Source: Streptomyces sp. NRRL S-646 (GTDB lineage: Bacteria > Actinomycetota > Actinomycetes > Streptomycetales > Streptomycetaceae). From it: a DNA stretch of 64,000 bases. The position numbers and the translations under genes were made by a program. The stretch is taken from assembly GCF_000720765.1 (NCBI RefSeq), contig NZ_JODC01000010.1:372001-436000 (forward strand), in the 5' to 3' direction. Below are positions 37,680-45,746 of this stretch, piece after piece (the stretch's first letter is position 1; each line of letters starts with the position of its first letter). Below the pieces are notes generated by a model. It saw only the letters and a list, made by a program, of their open reading frames with translations. It was not told where the DNA came from and searched no databases.

Positions 37680-38228
37680 ATGACGACGACGTATGCGGCG
37701 CTGCTGCGCGGGATCAACGTGGGCGGCAAGAAGAAGCTCCCGATGGCCGAACTCCGGCAGCTGATGGACGGCCTCGGCTACGACGGCGTACGCACCCATC
37801 TGCAGAGCGGCCAGGCCGTGTTCGCCAGCGATCACGGTGACGAGGAGTCGTTGGCCGCCGAACTCGCGCAGGCGATCCAGAAGCACTTCGGCTTCGCCGT
37901 GGATGTGATCGTGCGCGACCACGCCTACCTCAAGGCGGTCGCCGAGGCCTGCCCGTTCCCGGCGGCCGAACTGGAGGCCAAACAGCTCCACGTCACCTAC
38001 TTCTCCGCGCCGGTCGACGCCGAACGGTTCGCGGAGATCGACCGTGAGGCGTACCTCCCGGAGGAGTTCCGGCTCGGCGACCGCGCGCTGTACCTGTACG
38101 CGCCGGACGGCCTCGGCCGCTCCCAGCTCGCCGTCCACCTCGCCAAACCCCGCATCAACAAAGGCCTGATCGCCACGAGCCGCAACTGGAACACCGTCAT
38201 GAAACTGGTGGAGCTCACCGCGGAGTGA
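37680..38228 (+). CDS. DUF1697 domain protein
   Basis: The 182-residue cytoplasmic protein matches the DUF1697 family from start (YAALLRGINVGGKKKLPMAELRQLMDGLGYDGVRTHLQSGQAVF) to end (RSQLAVHLAKPRINKGLIATSRNWNTVMKLVEL). The RGINVGG and TxRNWNTVxKL motifs are the family hallmarks. Biochemical function is unknown. ATG 37680 is just after the hairpin at 37626-37664; the in-frame ATG at 37668 inside TTTATGG is less likely. Confidence 0.9.
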   Translation: MTTTYAALLRGINVGGKKKLPMAELRQLMDGLGYDGVRTHLQSGQAVFASDHGDEESLAAELAQAIQKHFGFAVDVIVRDHAYLKAVAEACPFPAAELEAKQLHVTYFSAPVDAERFAEIDREAYLPEEFRLGDRALYLYAPDGLGRSQLAVHLAKPRINKGLIATSRNWNTVMKLVELTAE

Positions 38229-38282
38229 CCGCGCGCCCTGGCCCTTCATGGCTGGTACACACGACTGTGCGAGGCTCGTCCC

Positions 38283-39311
38283 ATGCGCTACATCATTATC
38301 GGAGCAGGGGCTGTCGGCGGTTCGATCGGCGGGCGTCTCGCGCAGGCGGGGCACGAGGTGGTTCTGGTCGCGCGGGGCGCGCACCACGCGGCGCTGCGGG
38401 ACGGCGGGCTGCGGCTGAAGGTGCCGGACGGCGCGTACACCTACCGGCTGCCGGCCGTCGAAGGGCCGGGCGAACTGGGCGAGTTGAGGGCCGACGACGT
38501 GCTCGTCCTCGCCGTGAAGACCCAGGACACCGTGACCGCGCTGCATGCCTGGGGTCCGGCACCGGTCGCAGGCGGCGGCACGGCGGCCGAGCGGCTGCCG
38601 TTGTTCTGTGCGCAGAACGGGGTGGAGGGCCAGCGTCTCGCCCTGCGGGTCTTCCGGCGGGTGTACGGCGTCTGCGTCTGGCTGCCCGCGACCTTCGTCG
38701 AACCGGGACACGTCTTCGCGGCCTGTGCTCCCCTCACCGGCATCCTGCACCTCGGCCGCCATCCGCACGGCACCGACGAGACAGCCCGGCTGGTCGCCGC
38801 CGACCTGGAGAAGACGGGGTTCTTCGAGGCACCGGTCGTGCCGGACGTGGCGCGCTGGCAGTACGCCAAGCTGCTGACCAACCTCAACAACACCGTCATG
38901 GCGGTGAGCGGGCCGGCCGACGGCACCGAGGCCGCGACGGCGCTGCGGACGCGCGTGCGCGCCGAGGGCGAGGCCGTGCTCGACGCCGCCGGGATTGCGT
39001 ACGCGAGTGTCGAGGAGCAGCAGGCGGTGCGCGGCCACAAGGTGGACCTGGTCCCGCTGGAGGGCGCCCCACGTGGCGGCGGCTCCACCTGGCAGTCCCT
39101 AGCCCGCGGCACCGGCACCATCGAGGCCGACTACCTCAACGGCGAGATCGCACTCCTCGGCCGCCTGCACGGCGTACCCACCCCGCTCAACGACCTCCTC
39201 CAGCAGCTCGCGAACACCTTCGCGCACGAGCACCGGGCCCCCGGATCGATGCCGATCGGCGACCTCGTCCGCCTCGCCGACGAGGCTGTCGCGTTTGTTC
39301 AAGAAGCCTGA
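38283..39311 (+). CDS. ketopantoate reductase family protein (ApbA/PanE-like)
   Basis: The 342-residue NADP-dependent oxidoreductase has the Rossmann start MRYIIIGAGAVGGSIGGRLAQAGHEVVLVARG and the conserved Lys in LAVKTQDT and in YAKLLTNLNNTV. FCAQNGVEGQ replaces the usual QNG block, and the C-terminal helical domain runs from about residue 195. True PanE makes pantoate for coenzyme A, but Streptomyces carry several paralogues of unknown substrate and this one has an unusually long loop (residues 115-165), so I do not assign panE. ATG 38283 opens the Rossmann motif. Confidence 0.88.
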   Translation: MRYIIIGAGAVGGSIGGRLAQAGHEVVLVARGAHHAALRDGGLRLKVPDGAYTYRLPAVEGPGELGELRADDVLVLAVKTQDTVTALHAWGPAPVAGGGTAAERLPLFCAQNGVEGQRLALRVFRRVYGVCVWLPATFVEPGHVFAACAPLTGILHLGRHPHGTDETARLVAADLEKTGFFEAPVVPDVARWQYAKLLTNLNNTVMAVSGPADGTEAATALRTRVRAEGEAVLDAAGIAYASVEEQQAVRGHKVDLVPLEGAPRGGGSTWQSLARGTGTIEADYLNGEIALLGRLHGVPTPLNDLLQQLANTFAHEHRAPGSMPIGDLVRLADEAVAFVQEA

Positions 39312-39336
39312 GCGGCCCCTTCCTAACGTGTGGTGC

Positions 39337-39933
39337 ATGACGTACGACGACGACCCGAAGCACCTGCACACGTTCATGACCGAGTGTGCCGCCGAGGCGG
39401 CGCGCGTTGCGCGCGGCGTCCCGGCGGACCGGCTCGGCAATTCCACCCACTGCGACGACTGGGACGTCCGTGCCCTGGTCAACCACTGGGTCCTCTACAC
39501 CTCCCACGGCCTGGAGCACCGCGCCCTGCGCAAGCAGCTCCCCGAGGAGCTGACCGGCCGCGACTTCACCGCCGACCCCGACTGGCCCGCCGCCTACGCC
39601 GCCCAGCTGGACCGCGCCGTCGCGGCCTGGGCCGACCCCGCGGTGTGGGAGGGCGAGGTCGACCTCGGCATGGCGAAGATGCCTGCCGCTGAGATCGCCT
39701 CGATGGTCATCAAGGAGATGGCGGTGCACGGCTGGGACGTCGCCACCGCCACCGGCCAGAAGTTCCACGTCTCGGACGACGCGGCCCGCTTCGTCCTCGG
39801 GGTGGTCGAGAAGCACGGCGAGCTCTACCGGCAGTACGACGGCTTCGCCGACCCGGTGACGGTGCCGGACGACGCGCCCGTGTTCGACCGGGCGCTCGCC
39901 GCCAGTGGACGGGACCCGGAATTGGGCCAGTGA
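39337..39933 (+). CDS. TIGR03086 family metal-binding (DinB/maleylpyruvate isomerase-like) protein
   Basis: The 198-residue four-helix-bundle protein shows CDDWDVRALVNHWVLYTSHGLEH (metal-binding His in VNHW) and EIASMVIKEMAVHGWDVATATGQ (second His in VHGWD). These are the landmarks of the mycothiol-dependent isomerase N-domain/DinB fold. Members bind zinc and probably use mycothiol as a cofactor; the substrate is unknown. ATG 39337 gives the family start. It follows the ketopantoate reductase-like gene by 25 bp and may share its transcript. Confidence 0.85.
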   Translation: MTYDDDPKHLHTFMTECAAEAARVARGVPADRLGNSTHCDDWDVRALVNHWVLYTSHGLEHRALRKQLPEELTGRDFTADPDWPAAYAAQLDRAVAAWADPAVWEGEVDLGMAKMPAAEIASMVIKEMAVHGWDVATATGQKFHVSDDAARFVLGVVEKHGELYRQYDGFADPVTVPDDAPVFDRALAASGRDPELGQ

Positions 39934-39988
39934 ACAAGCCTGGGATTGGGCCGGGACACTGCACCACCTGACCACTAGCGTCGGCTTC

Positions 39989-40618
39989 ATGACGAACACC
40001 TCGCCCGCCGCCCCTCCCACCCGAGTCGACTTCTGGTTCGACCCCGCCTGCCCCTTCGCCTGGATCACCTCCCGCTGGCTCCTGGAGGTCGAGCGCGAGC
40101 GCCCGCTCGACCTCCGCTTCCACGCGATGAGCCTCTACCTGCACAACCTCGGCAATGAACTCCCCGACTGGTACCGGGAGTTGGTCGACAAGTCGATCGG
40201 TCCGGTACGGGTCGCAGTGGCCGCAGCCGAGCGGCACGGCGAGAAGGTCCTGCGTGACATGTACACGGCTTTCGGCACCCGTATCCACGAATGCAAGACG
40301 GACGACTTCGACGCGGTGATCACCGATTCCCTCGCCGAACTCGGCCTCCCCGCGGATCTCGCGTCCGCCGCGCACGACCCGTCGTACGACGAGGCCGTAC
40401 GCCGCAGCCACGAGGCGGGCACCGAGTCGGAATCGGGCGGCTATGTGGGCACGCCCACCATCCATGTCGACGGAACGGTGTGGTTCGGGCCCGTACTGCG
40501 GGCCATTCCGCGCGGCGCGCGAGCGGCCGAACTCTTCGACAGCTTCCGGGTGTTGGCGACGGACCCCGACTTCTTCGAGCTGAAGCGCACCCGAACGGGC
40601 GGGTTGTCCTTCGACTAG
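39989..40618 (+). CDS. DsbA family protein, mycothiol-dependent nitroreductase (Rv2466c)-like
   Basis: The 209-residue thioredoxin-fold protein has the active-site region VDFWFDPACPFAWITSRWLLEVE, a helical insertion, then the cis-Pro loop GGYVGTPTIHVDG near residue 150-165. The active site is C-P-F-A, so only the first Cys is present; mechanisms with mycothiol need just that one. It stands after the TIGR03086 gene, another candidate mycothiol user, with a 55-bp gap. ATG 39989 is the family start. Confidence 0.85.
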   Translation: MTNTSPAAPPTRVDFWFDPACPFAWITSRWLLEVERERPLDLRFHAMSLYLHNLGNELPDWYRELVDKSIGPVRVAVAAAERHGEKVLRDMYTAFGTRIHECKTDDFDAVITDSLAELGLPADLASAAHDPSYDEAVRRSHEAGTESESGGYVGTPTIHVDGTVWFGPVLRAIPRGARAAELFDSFRVLATDPDFFELKRTRTGGLSFD

Positions 40619-40631
40619 CCCCCGTCGTCCC

Positions 40632-41381
40632 TCAGGCGCTCGCCGGCACCGGCAGCAGCGCACGAGCGGACGCCTCGTCGTACCTGTGCAGAAGCACCCG
40701 TGCGACTTCCGGCGCCGCTCCCAGCACGTCGGCGAGGACATCCGCCTGTGCCGCGCCCCGTGCGATGCGGTCCGGCAGGAAACCGGGTGCCAGGACGTAC
40801 GGCGCCACGGCCACCTGCTTGCAGCCCAGCGCCCGGAGTTCGCGGACGGCGTCCTCGGTGCGCGGCAGGGATGCGGAGGCGAACGCGGGCCGCACGGCGC
40901 ACCAACCGGTGTGCCGCCACTCCCGCGCGATTTCTGCGATCACCGCGATCGCCTCCGGGTCGGTGGACCCCGCCGAGGCCAGCACGACCCCGGTCGAGGA
41001 CTTGTCGGCGGGGCTCAGCCCTGCCTCGTACAGACGGCGTTCCAGTGCGGACAGCAACAGCGGCGACGGGCCGAGGACGTCCGCCTGCCGGATCCGCAGC
41101 TGCGGCGGCGCGTCTCGCAGGACCGCCGGGATGTCCGCCTTGGCGTGGAACGCGCGTGTCAGGAGCAGGGGGAGGGCTACGACGTCACGAACGCCCTCCG
41201 CCGCCAGGGACTCCAGCACCCCGTGCACCGAGGGGACGTTGAAGTCCAGGAAGCCCGTCTCCACCCGTACGTCCGGGCGCAGCGAGCGCACCCGGCGTAC
41301 GAGCGTGTGCACCGTCGCGGCGTGCCGCGGGTCGCGGCTGCCGTGGGCGATGACGAGGAGGACGGGCTTCGAAGGGTGCAT
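40632..41381 (-). CDS. sirohydrochlorin chelatase (CbiX/SirB-like)
   Basis: The 249-residue protein has two copies of the half-chelatase fold. The N-half has LLVIAHGSRDPRHAATVHTLVRRVR with the metal-binding His, ETGFLDFNVPSV, and LLLTRAFHAKADIPAVL with the second His. The C-half has TGVVLASAGSTDPEA and VAVAPYVLAPGFLPDRI. It inserts iron into sirohydrochlorin to make siroheme, the cofactor of sulfite reductase SirA (48125-49822). It is the last gene of the sulfate operon, 5 bp after the permease stop. ATG 41381 is the family start. Confidence 0.9.
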   Translation of the reverse strand: MHPSKPVLLVIAHGSRDPRHAATVHTLVRRVRSLRPDVRVETGFLDFNVPSVHGVLESLAAEGVRDVVALPLLLTRAFHAKADIPAVLRDAPPQLRIRQADVLGPSPLLLSALERRLYEAGLSPADKSSTGVVLASAGSTDPEAIAVIAEIAREWRHTGWCAVRPAFASASLPRTEDAVRELRALGCKQVAVAPYVLAPGFLPDRIARGAAQADVLADVLGAAPEVARVLLHRYDEASARALLPVPASA

Positions 41382-41386
41382 GGGAC

Positions 41387-42265
41387 TCAGCTCTTCACCA
41401 GCAGACCGCGGCTGCGCAGCACCCACCGCTCCAGCGGGCTGAAGATCAGCAGGTCGATGGCTATGCCGACGAACAGGATGAGCAGGATGGCGAGGAAGAC
41501 CGTCGCCATGCTGCTGTTGGTGCGGCCCACCTCCAGCAGCTGGCCCAGACCCATGCCCATGTCCGGGGACTGGGCGATGATCTCGGCGGCCATCAGCGAG
41601 CGCCAGGAGAACGCCCAGCCCTGCTTCAGGCCGGCCACATAGCCGGGCAGCGCCGCCGGCATCACGATGTGCCACGTGCCACGCAGGCCCGTCGCCCCGA
41701 GGGTGCGGCCCGCGCGCAGGAACAGCGGGGGCACCTGGTCGACGCCCGACACCAGGCCGTTGGCGATCGAGGGGACGGCGCCCAGCAGGATCACCGTGAA
41801 CATCACGGAGTTGTTCAGGCCCAGCCAGATCACCGCCGGCGCGACCCAGGCCACCGAGGGCAGCGACTGCAGGCCGGAGAGGATCGGGCCGATCGCCGCG
41901 CGAACGAACCTCACCCGCGCCACCACCAGGCCCAACGGCGTACCGATGACCAGTGCGAGCAGGAAGCCCAGCAGACCGCGGGAGACACTGCCCCATATGT
42001 AGTCGAGCAGGGTCCCCTTGAGCCACTGGTCCTCGACCTCGGCCCACACATCGCCGGGAGAGGGCAGCTTCGACGGGTTGTCGACGACCGGGTAGAGCAG
42101 GGTCCAGGCCACCAGCACCACGGCGATGGCGATGATGGGCGGCAGGATCTTGTTCTTGAAGGTCTGGCTGAAGGGCGTACGGCCGGTGGCCCTGGTCTCC
42201 AGCGCGTCGAGGCCCGCCTCGACGCTTCCGGCGTCCTGGGCCGGCGTCGTATCAGTGCTGGCCAT
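41387..42265 (-). CDS. ssuC: aliphatic sulfonate ABC transporter permease
   Basis: The 292-residue inner-membrane permease has a cytoplasmic start, a first helix (ILPPIIAIAVVLVAWTLLYPVV) and five more segments. The EAA-type loop is RAGRTLGATGLRGTWHIVMPAALPGYVAGLKQGWAFSWRSLMAAE, the SsuC/TauC pattern. The start overlaps the ATPase gene by 14 bp (42252-42265). Placement inside the sulfate operon supports organic-sulfur import rather than nitrate. Confidence 0.9.
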   Translation of the reverse strand: MASTDTTPAQDAGSVEAGLDALETRATGRTPFSQTFKNKILPPIIAIAVVLVAWTLLYPVVDNPSKLPSPGDVWAEVEDQWLKGTLLDYIWGSVSRGLLGFLLALVIGTPLGLVVARVRFVRAAIGPILSGLQSLPSVAWVAPAVIWLGLNNSVMFTVILLGAVPSIANGLVSGVDQVPPLFLRAGRTLGATGLRGTWHIVMPAALPGYVAGLKQGWAFSWRSLMAAEIIAQSPDMGMGLGQLLEVGRTNSSMATVFLAILLILFVGIAIDLLIFSPLERWVLRSRGLLVKS

Positions 42266-43037
42266 GACGGCGGATCTCCCCACGCAGTACATCGGTGATC
42301 TCAAGGGACAGTTCGGCCACGGGCGCGTCCTCGATGCGCCGCGGCTGCGGAATTCCGACCGTCCACTCGCGCGCGATCCGGCCCGGCCGGGACGACAGCA
42401 GGATGACCCGCTGCGCGAGCCGTACTGCCTCACGCACGTTGTGCGTGACGAAGAGGACGGACACGCCGGTCTCCGCCCAGATGCGGGTCAGCTCGTCGTG
42501 CAGCACATCCCGCGTGATGGCGTCGAGGGCCGCGAACGGCTCGTCCATCAGCAGCAGGTTGCTCTCCTGGGCGAGCGCGCGGGCCAGCGCCACGCGCTGG
42601 CGCATACCGCCCGACAGCTCGTGCACGCGCTTGCCGTGCGCGCCCTTCAGCCGTACGAGTTCGAGCAGCTCCTCGGCCTTCTCGCGCCGCTCGTTCTTCT
42701 GAACTCCCCTGAGTTTGAGGGCGAGTTCGATGTTCTTGCCCGCGGTCAGCCACGGGAAGAGGGCGTGCTCCTGGAACATCAAAGCCGGGCGGCCGTCCGT
42801 CGCGATGGAGCCGACGGTCGGCCGGTCCAGGCCCGCCACCAGGTTCAGCAGGGTGGACTTGCCGCAGCCCGAGGCCCCCAGGAGGGTGACGAACTCACCT
42901 GGTGCGACATCGATGCTGATGTCGTCCAGGACGAGCTGCTGCCCGCCCGGTCCTGCGAAGGACTTCGAGACATGCTCAAGGCGAGCGGCGTACTCCACCG
43001 ACTCCTCGGCCTTGGCGAGCGTCGTGGTCGTTGCCAT
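42252..43037 (-). CDS. ssuB: aliphatic sulfonate ABC transporter ATP-binding protein
   Basis: The 261-residue ATPase has Walker A LGASGCGKSTLL, Q-loop MFQEHALFPWLTAGKN, signature LSGGMRQR, Walker B LLLMDEPFAALD and H-loop FVTHNVREA. ATG 43037 is chosen because AGGAGGT lies 6 bases before it; an ATG at 43061 would add 8 residues and leave that site inside the gene. It couples to the permease by overlap. The FPWLT segment marks the sulfonate/taurine/nitrate family. Confidence 0.92.
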   Translation of the reverse strand: MATTTTLAKAEESVEYAARLEHVSKSFAGPGGQQLVLDDISIDVAPGEFVTLLGASGCGKSTLLNLVAGLDRPTVGSIATDGRPALMFQEHALFPWLTAGKNIELALKLRGVQKNERREKAEELLELVRLKGAHGKRVHELSGGMRQRVALARALAQESNLLLMDEPFAALDAITRDVLHDELTRIWAETGVSVLFVTHNVREAVRLAQRVILLSSRPGRIAREWTVGIPQPRRIEDAPVAELSLEITDVLRGEIRRHGQH

Positions 43038-43071
43038 GGTCGTCACCTCCTGGGAACTCATCGGGCGGGTA

Positions 43072-44184
43072 TCAGCTGGCGCCGAGACCGGCGTCGTCCA
43101 CCGTGCTCTCGCCCTCGGCCTTGAGGACCTTGTTGAGGATCGTGAGGTCGTAGATGCCCTTCAGGCTGGGGTTCTCCAGCAGACCGGCCTTGACGGCGTG
43201 CTCCGCCTCGGTGTTGAGGGTGGAGGCCAGCGGGTCGTTGGTGAACTGGATCGACTTCCAGGCCGGGTCCAAAACCTTCGCCTTGAGCGCCTTGCCGGAG
43301 TCGGCCTCCAGCCGCTGGTTCGCCACCGCCTTCGCCTTGTCAGGGTTGGCGTTGATCCACTTGTTGGCCTCGACCGATGCCTTCAGCACGGCCTCGACGG
43401 CCTTCGGGTGCTCCTTGAGGAATGCCTGTCGCACGACGATGTTCGTGATCACGAACTTCTTGTCGGGCCACAGCGAGGCCTCGTCGAGCAGCACCTTGCC
43501 GCCCTCTGCGACCAGCTTGGACGCGGTCGGCTCCGGCACCCAGGCACCGTCGATGGCGCCGGACGCGTATGCATCCGGGGTGATCTTGTTGTCGGTGCGG
43601 ACCACCGACACATCGCCCTTGCCGGTGTTCGCGTCGACCTTCCAGCCCTGGTCGGCGACCCAGTTGAGGAACGCCACGTCCTGGGTGTTGCCGAGCTGCG
43701 GGGTCGCGATCTTCTTGCCCTTGACGTCCTTCAGGGACTTGATCTTCTTCGGGTTCACGACGAGCTTCACGCCGCCGGAGGCCGAACCGCCGATGATCTT
43801 CAGGCCCTTGCCGTTGGACTTGACGTAACCGTTGATCGCCGGGGACGGGCCGATCCAACCGATGTCGATGGAGCCCGAGTTGAGGGCCTCGATCTCCGAG
43901 GGGCCGGCGTTGAAGATCTGGTAGTCCGCCTTGGTGGCGCCCAGTTCCTTCTGGAAGAGGCCCTGCTGACGGGCGACGAGCGCGGTGCCGTGGGTCAGGT
44001 TGCCGAAGTAGCCGATCTTGACGGAGCCGAGACCGTCGATCTTCGACGACCCCGCGGCGACCTTCTCCTTGGCGTTGTCGCTCGTGGACTTGGACCCGTA
44101 GCTGCAAGCGGCGAGTGTGAGGAGCGGAAGTGCGGTCACTACGGCGATGCCGCGGCGAAGGAACGTTGAGCGGTTGACAGGCAC
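43072..44184 (-). CDS. ssuA: aliphatic sulfonate-binding lipoprotein
   Basis: The 370-residue extracellular binding protein has a signal ending in lipobox LTLAACSYG (lipid Cys near residue 27). The body follows the SsuA/TauA/NrtA pattern: VKIGYFGNLTHGTALVARQQGLFQKELG, then IDIGWIGPSPAINGYVKSNGKGLKIIGGSASGG, then KKIATPQLGNTQDVAFLNWV. GTG 44184 is chosen because AGAGGA lies 8 bases upstream and it gives the shortest normal signal peptide; an ATG at 44217 is in frame. It is separated from ssuB by 34 bp. Confidence 0.9.
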   Translation of the reverse strand: MPVNRSTFLRRGIAVVTALPLLTLAACSYGSKSTSDNAKEKVAAGSSKIDGLGSVKIGYFGNLTHGTALVARQQGLFQKELGATKADYQIFNAGPSEIEALNSGSIDIGWIGPSPAINGYVKSNGKGLKIIGGSASGGVKLVVNPKKIKSLKDVKGKKIATPQLGNTQDVAFLNWVADQGWKVDANTGKGDVSVVRTDNKITPDAYASGAIDGAWVPEPTASKLVAEGGKVLLDEASLWPDKKFVITNIVVRQAFLKEHPKAVEAVLKASVEANKWINANPDKAKAVANQRLEADSGKALKAKVLDPAWKSIQFTNDPLASTLNTEAEHAVKAGLLENPSLKGIYDLTILNKVLKAEGESTVDDAGLGAS

Positions 44185-44309
44185 GGGAGGTGTTCCTCTC
44201 GGAGGCCCGGCGGTCACGGTCTTTCAGGTCGTGGCCGGGAGGTCGGCAGGTCTTCGTCGCTTCCGGGACGTCGGGTGGGGGGACGGGGCGCGCAGGCAGT
44301 GCGCGTACG

Positions 44310-44414
44310 TCAACGCACACATCGCGCCACTCCGCCCTGCCCGCTGCCCAGAGCGCCGCTGCCGACGCGGCCGCCCTCCTTCGCGAACGTGGAGAAGTAA
44401 TCGGTGGAGCTCAT
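44310..44414 (-). CDS. possible 34-residue small protein between cysN and ssuA
   Basis: A frame starting ATG 44414, one base after the cysN stop, reads MSSTDYFSTFAKEGGRVGSG then ALGSGQGGVARCVR. Third codon positions are mostly G or C and the coupling to cysN is tight, so it may be real. I recognise no family. It could also be the spacer region carrying regulatory sequence for ssuA. Confidence 0.3.
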   Translation of the reverse strand: MSSTDYFSTFAKEGGRVGSGALGSGQGGVARCVR

Positions 44415-44415
44415 G

Positions 44416-45744
44416 TCAGAAGTCCCACCCGTCGTCCTCGGCCTCGTCCTTGACCGGCTCCGGGGACGCGAACGACTCGCCGACCATGCCCGCGGTGAGC
44501 GTGGTGCCGTCGTTCGGGTCGATGAGGATGAAGGAGCCGGTGCGGCGCGAGTCGGCGTAGGAGTCCACCGGCAGCGGTTCCGCCGTGCGGATCTTCACGC
44601 GGCCGATGTCGTTGGCGACGAGCTGTCCCGGGTGCGGGTGCAGGGACAGGTCGTCGAGCGTGAGCCGGGACGGGATGTCCTTGACGATGGCCTTGACCGT
44701 GCGGGTGCCGTGCTTGAGCAGCACCCGGTGGTTGATGGTCAGCGCCTGGTCCGCCACGTGGCAGACGGTCGCCTCGATGTCCTGCGTGGTCGCCGGGGCG
44801 TCCTTGCTGGGCACGATCAGGTCGCCGCGCGAGATGTCGATGTCGTCCTCCAGGAGGATCGTCACCGACTGGGTGGTCCAGGCGACGTCGACCGGCTCGC
44901 CGAGCAGGTCGATGCCGGAGATGCGGGAGGCACGGCCCGAGGGGAGCACCGTGACGGCCTCGCCGACGTGGAAGGACCCGGCCGCGATCTGGCCCGCGTA
45001 ACCCCGGTAGTCCGGGTGGTCGGCGGTCTGCGGGCGGATCACGTACTGCACGGGAAGGCGCGCGTGGCAGTGGCTCAGGTCGTGGGTGACCGGGACCGTC
45101 TCCAGGTGCTCCAGGAAGGTCGGGCCGCCGTACCAGTCCATGTTCGCGGACGGCTCCACCACGTTGTCACCGGCGAGCGCCGAGATCGGGATCGCGGTGA
45201 TCTCCGGGACGCCCAGCTCGAGCGCGTACGCCGTGAACTCCTCGGCGATCGCTGCGAAGACCGACTCCTGGTACTCGACCAGGTCCATCTTGTTGACCGC
45301 CAGCACCACGTGCGGGACGCGGAGCAGGGCCGCGATCGCGGCGTGCCGCCGGGTCTGCTCGACGACGCCGTTGCGGGCGTCGACCAGGATCACGGTCAGC
45401 TCGGCGGTGGAGGCACCCGTCACCATGTTGCGGGTGTACTGCACATGGCCGGGGGTGTCGGCGAGGATGAACCGCCGCTGGGGCGTGGCGAAGTAGCGGT
45501 ACGCCACGTCGATCGTGATGCCCTGCTCGCGCTCGGCGCGCAGACCGTCCGTCAGCAGCGCGAGGTCCGGGGCGTCCTGGCCGCGGCTCGCGGAGGCGCG
45601 TTCGACGGCCTCCAGCTGGTCGACCAGGACCGACTTGGAGTCGTGCAGCAGCCGGCCGACGAGCGTGGACTTGCCGTCGTCGACCGAACCGGCGGTCGCG
45701 AACCGCAGAAGGGTGGTCTCGGTGAGTTCCGTGGTGGTGCTCAT
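44416..45744 (-). CDS. cysN: sulfate adenylyltransferase subunit 1 (GTPase)
   Basis: The 442-residue EF-Tu-like GTPase drives ATP sulfurylase. G1 is AGSVDDGKSTLVGRLL (residues 15-30), G3 ADTPGHVQYTRNMVTGAS (about 94-111) and G4 AVNKMDLVEY (about 149), followed by two beta-barrel domains. There is no fused APS kinase domain; CysC is encoded separately. It forms the CysDN complex with the upstream gene product and makes adenosine 5'-phosphosulfate. The gap to cysD is 2 bp. Confidence 0.97.
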   Translation of the reverse strand: MSTTTELTETTLLRFATAGSVDDGKSTLVGRLLHDSKSVLVDQLEAVERASASRGQDAPDLALLTDGLRAEREQGITIDVAYRYFATPQRRFILADTPGHVQYTRNMVTGASTAELTVILVDARNGVVEQTRRHAAIAALLRVPHVVLAVNKMDLVEYQESVFAAIAEEFTAYALELGVPEITAIPISALAGDNVVEPSANMDWYGGPTFLEHLETVPVTHDLSHCHARLPVQYVIRPQTADHPDYRGYAGQIAAGSFHVGEAVTVLPSGRASRISGIDLLGEPVDVAWTTQSVTILLEDDIDISRGDLIVPSKDAPATTQDIEATVCHVADQALTINHRVLLKHGTRTVKAIVKDIPSRLTLDDLSLHPHPGQLVANDIGRVKIRTAEPLPVDSYADSRRTGSFILIDPNDGTTLTAGMVGESFASPEPVKDEAEDDGWDF

Positions 45745-45746
45745 GC

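Noticed and set aside
44283..44322. Possible cysteine-containing leader peptide (MCALTYAHCL...) before ssuA
   Set aside because: Lacks the RRHVDL pattern, has no ribosome site I could identify and conflicts with the better-biased frame at 44310-44414.
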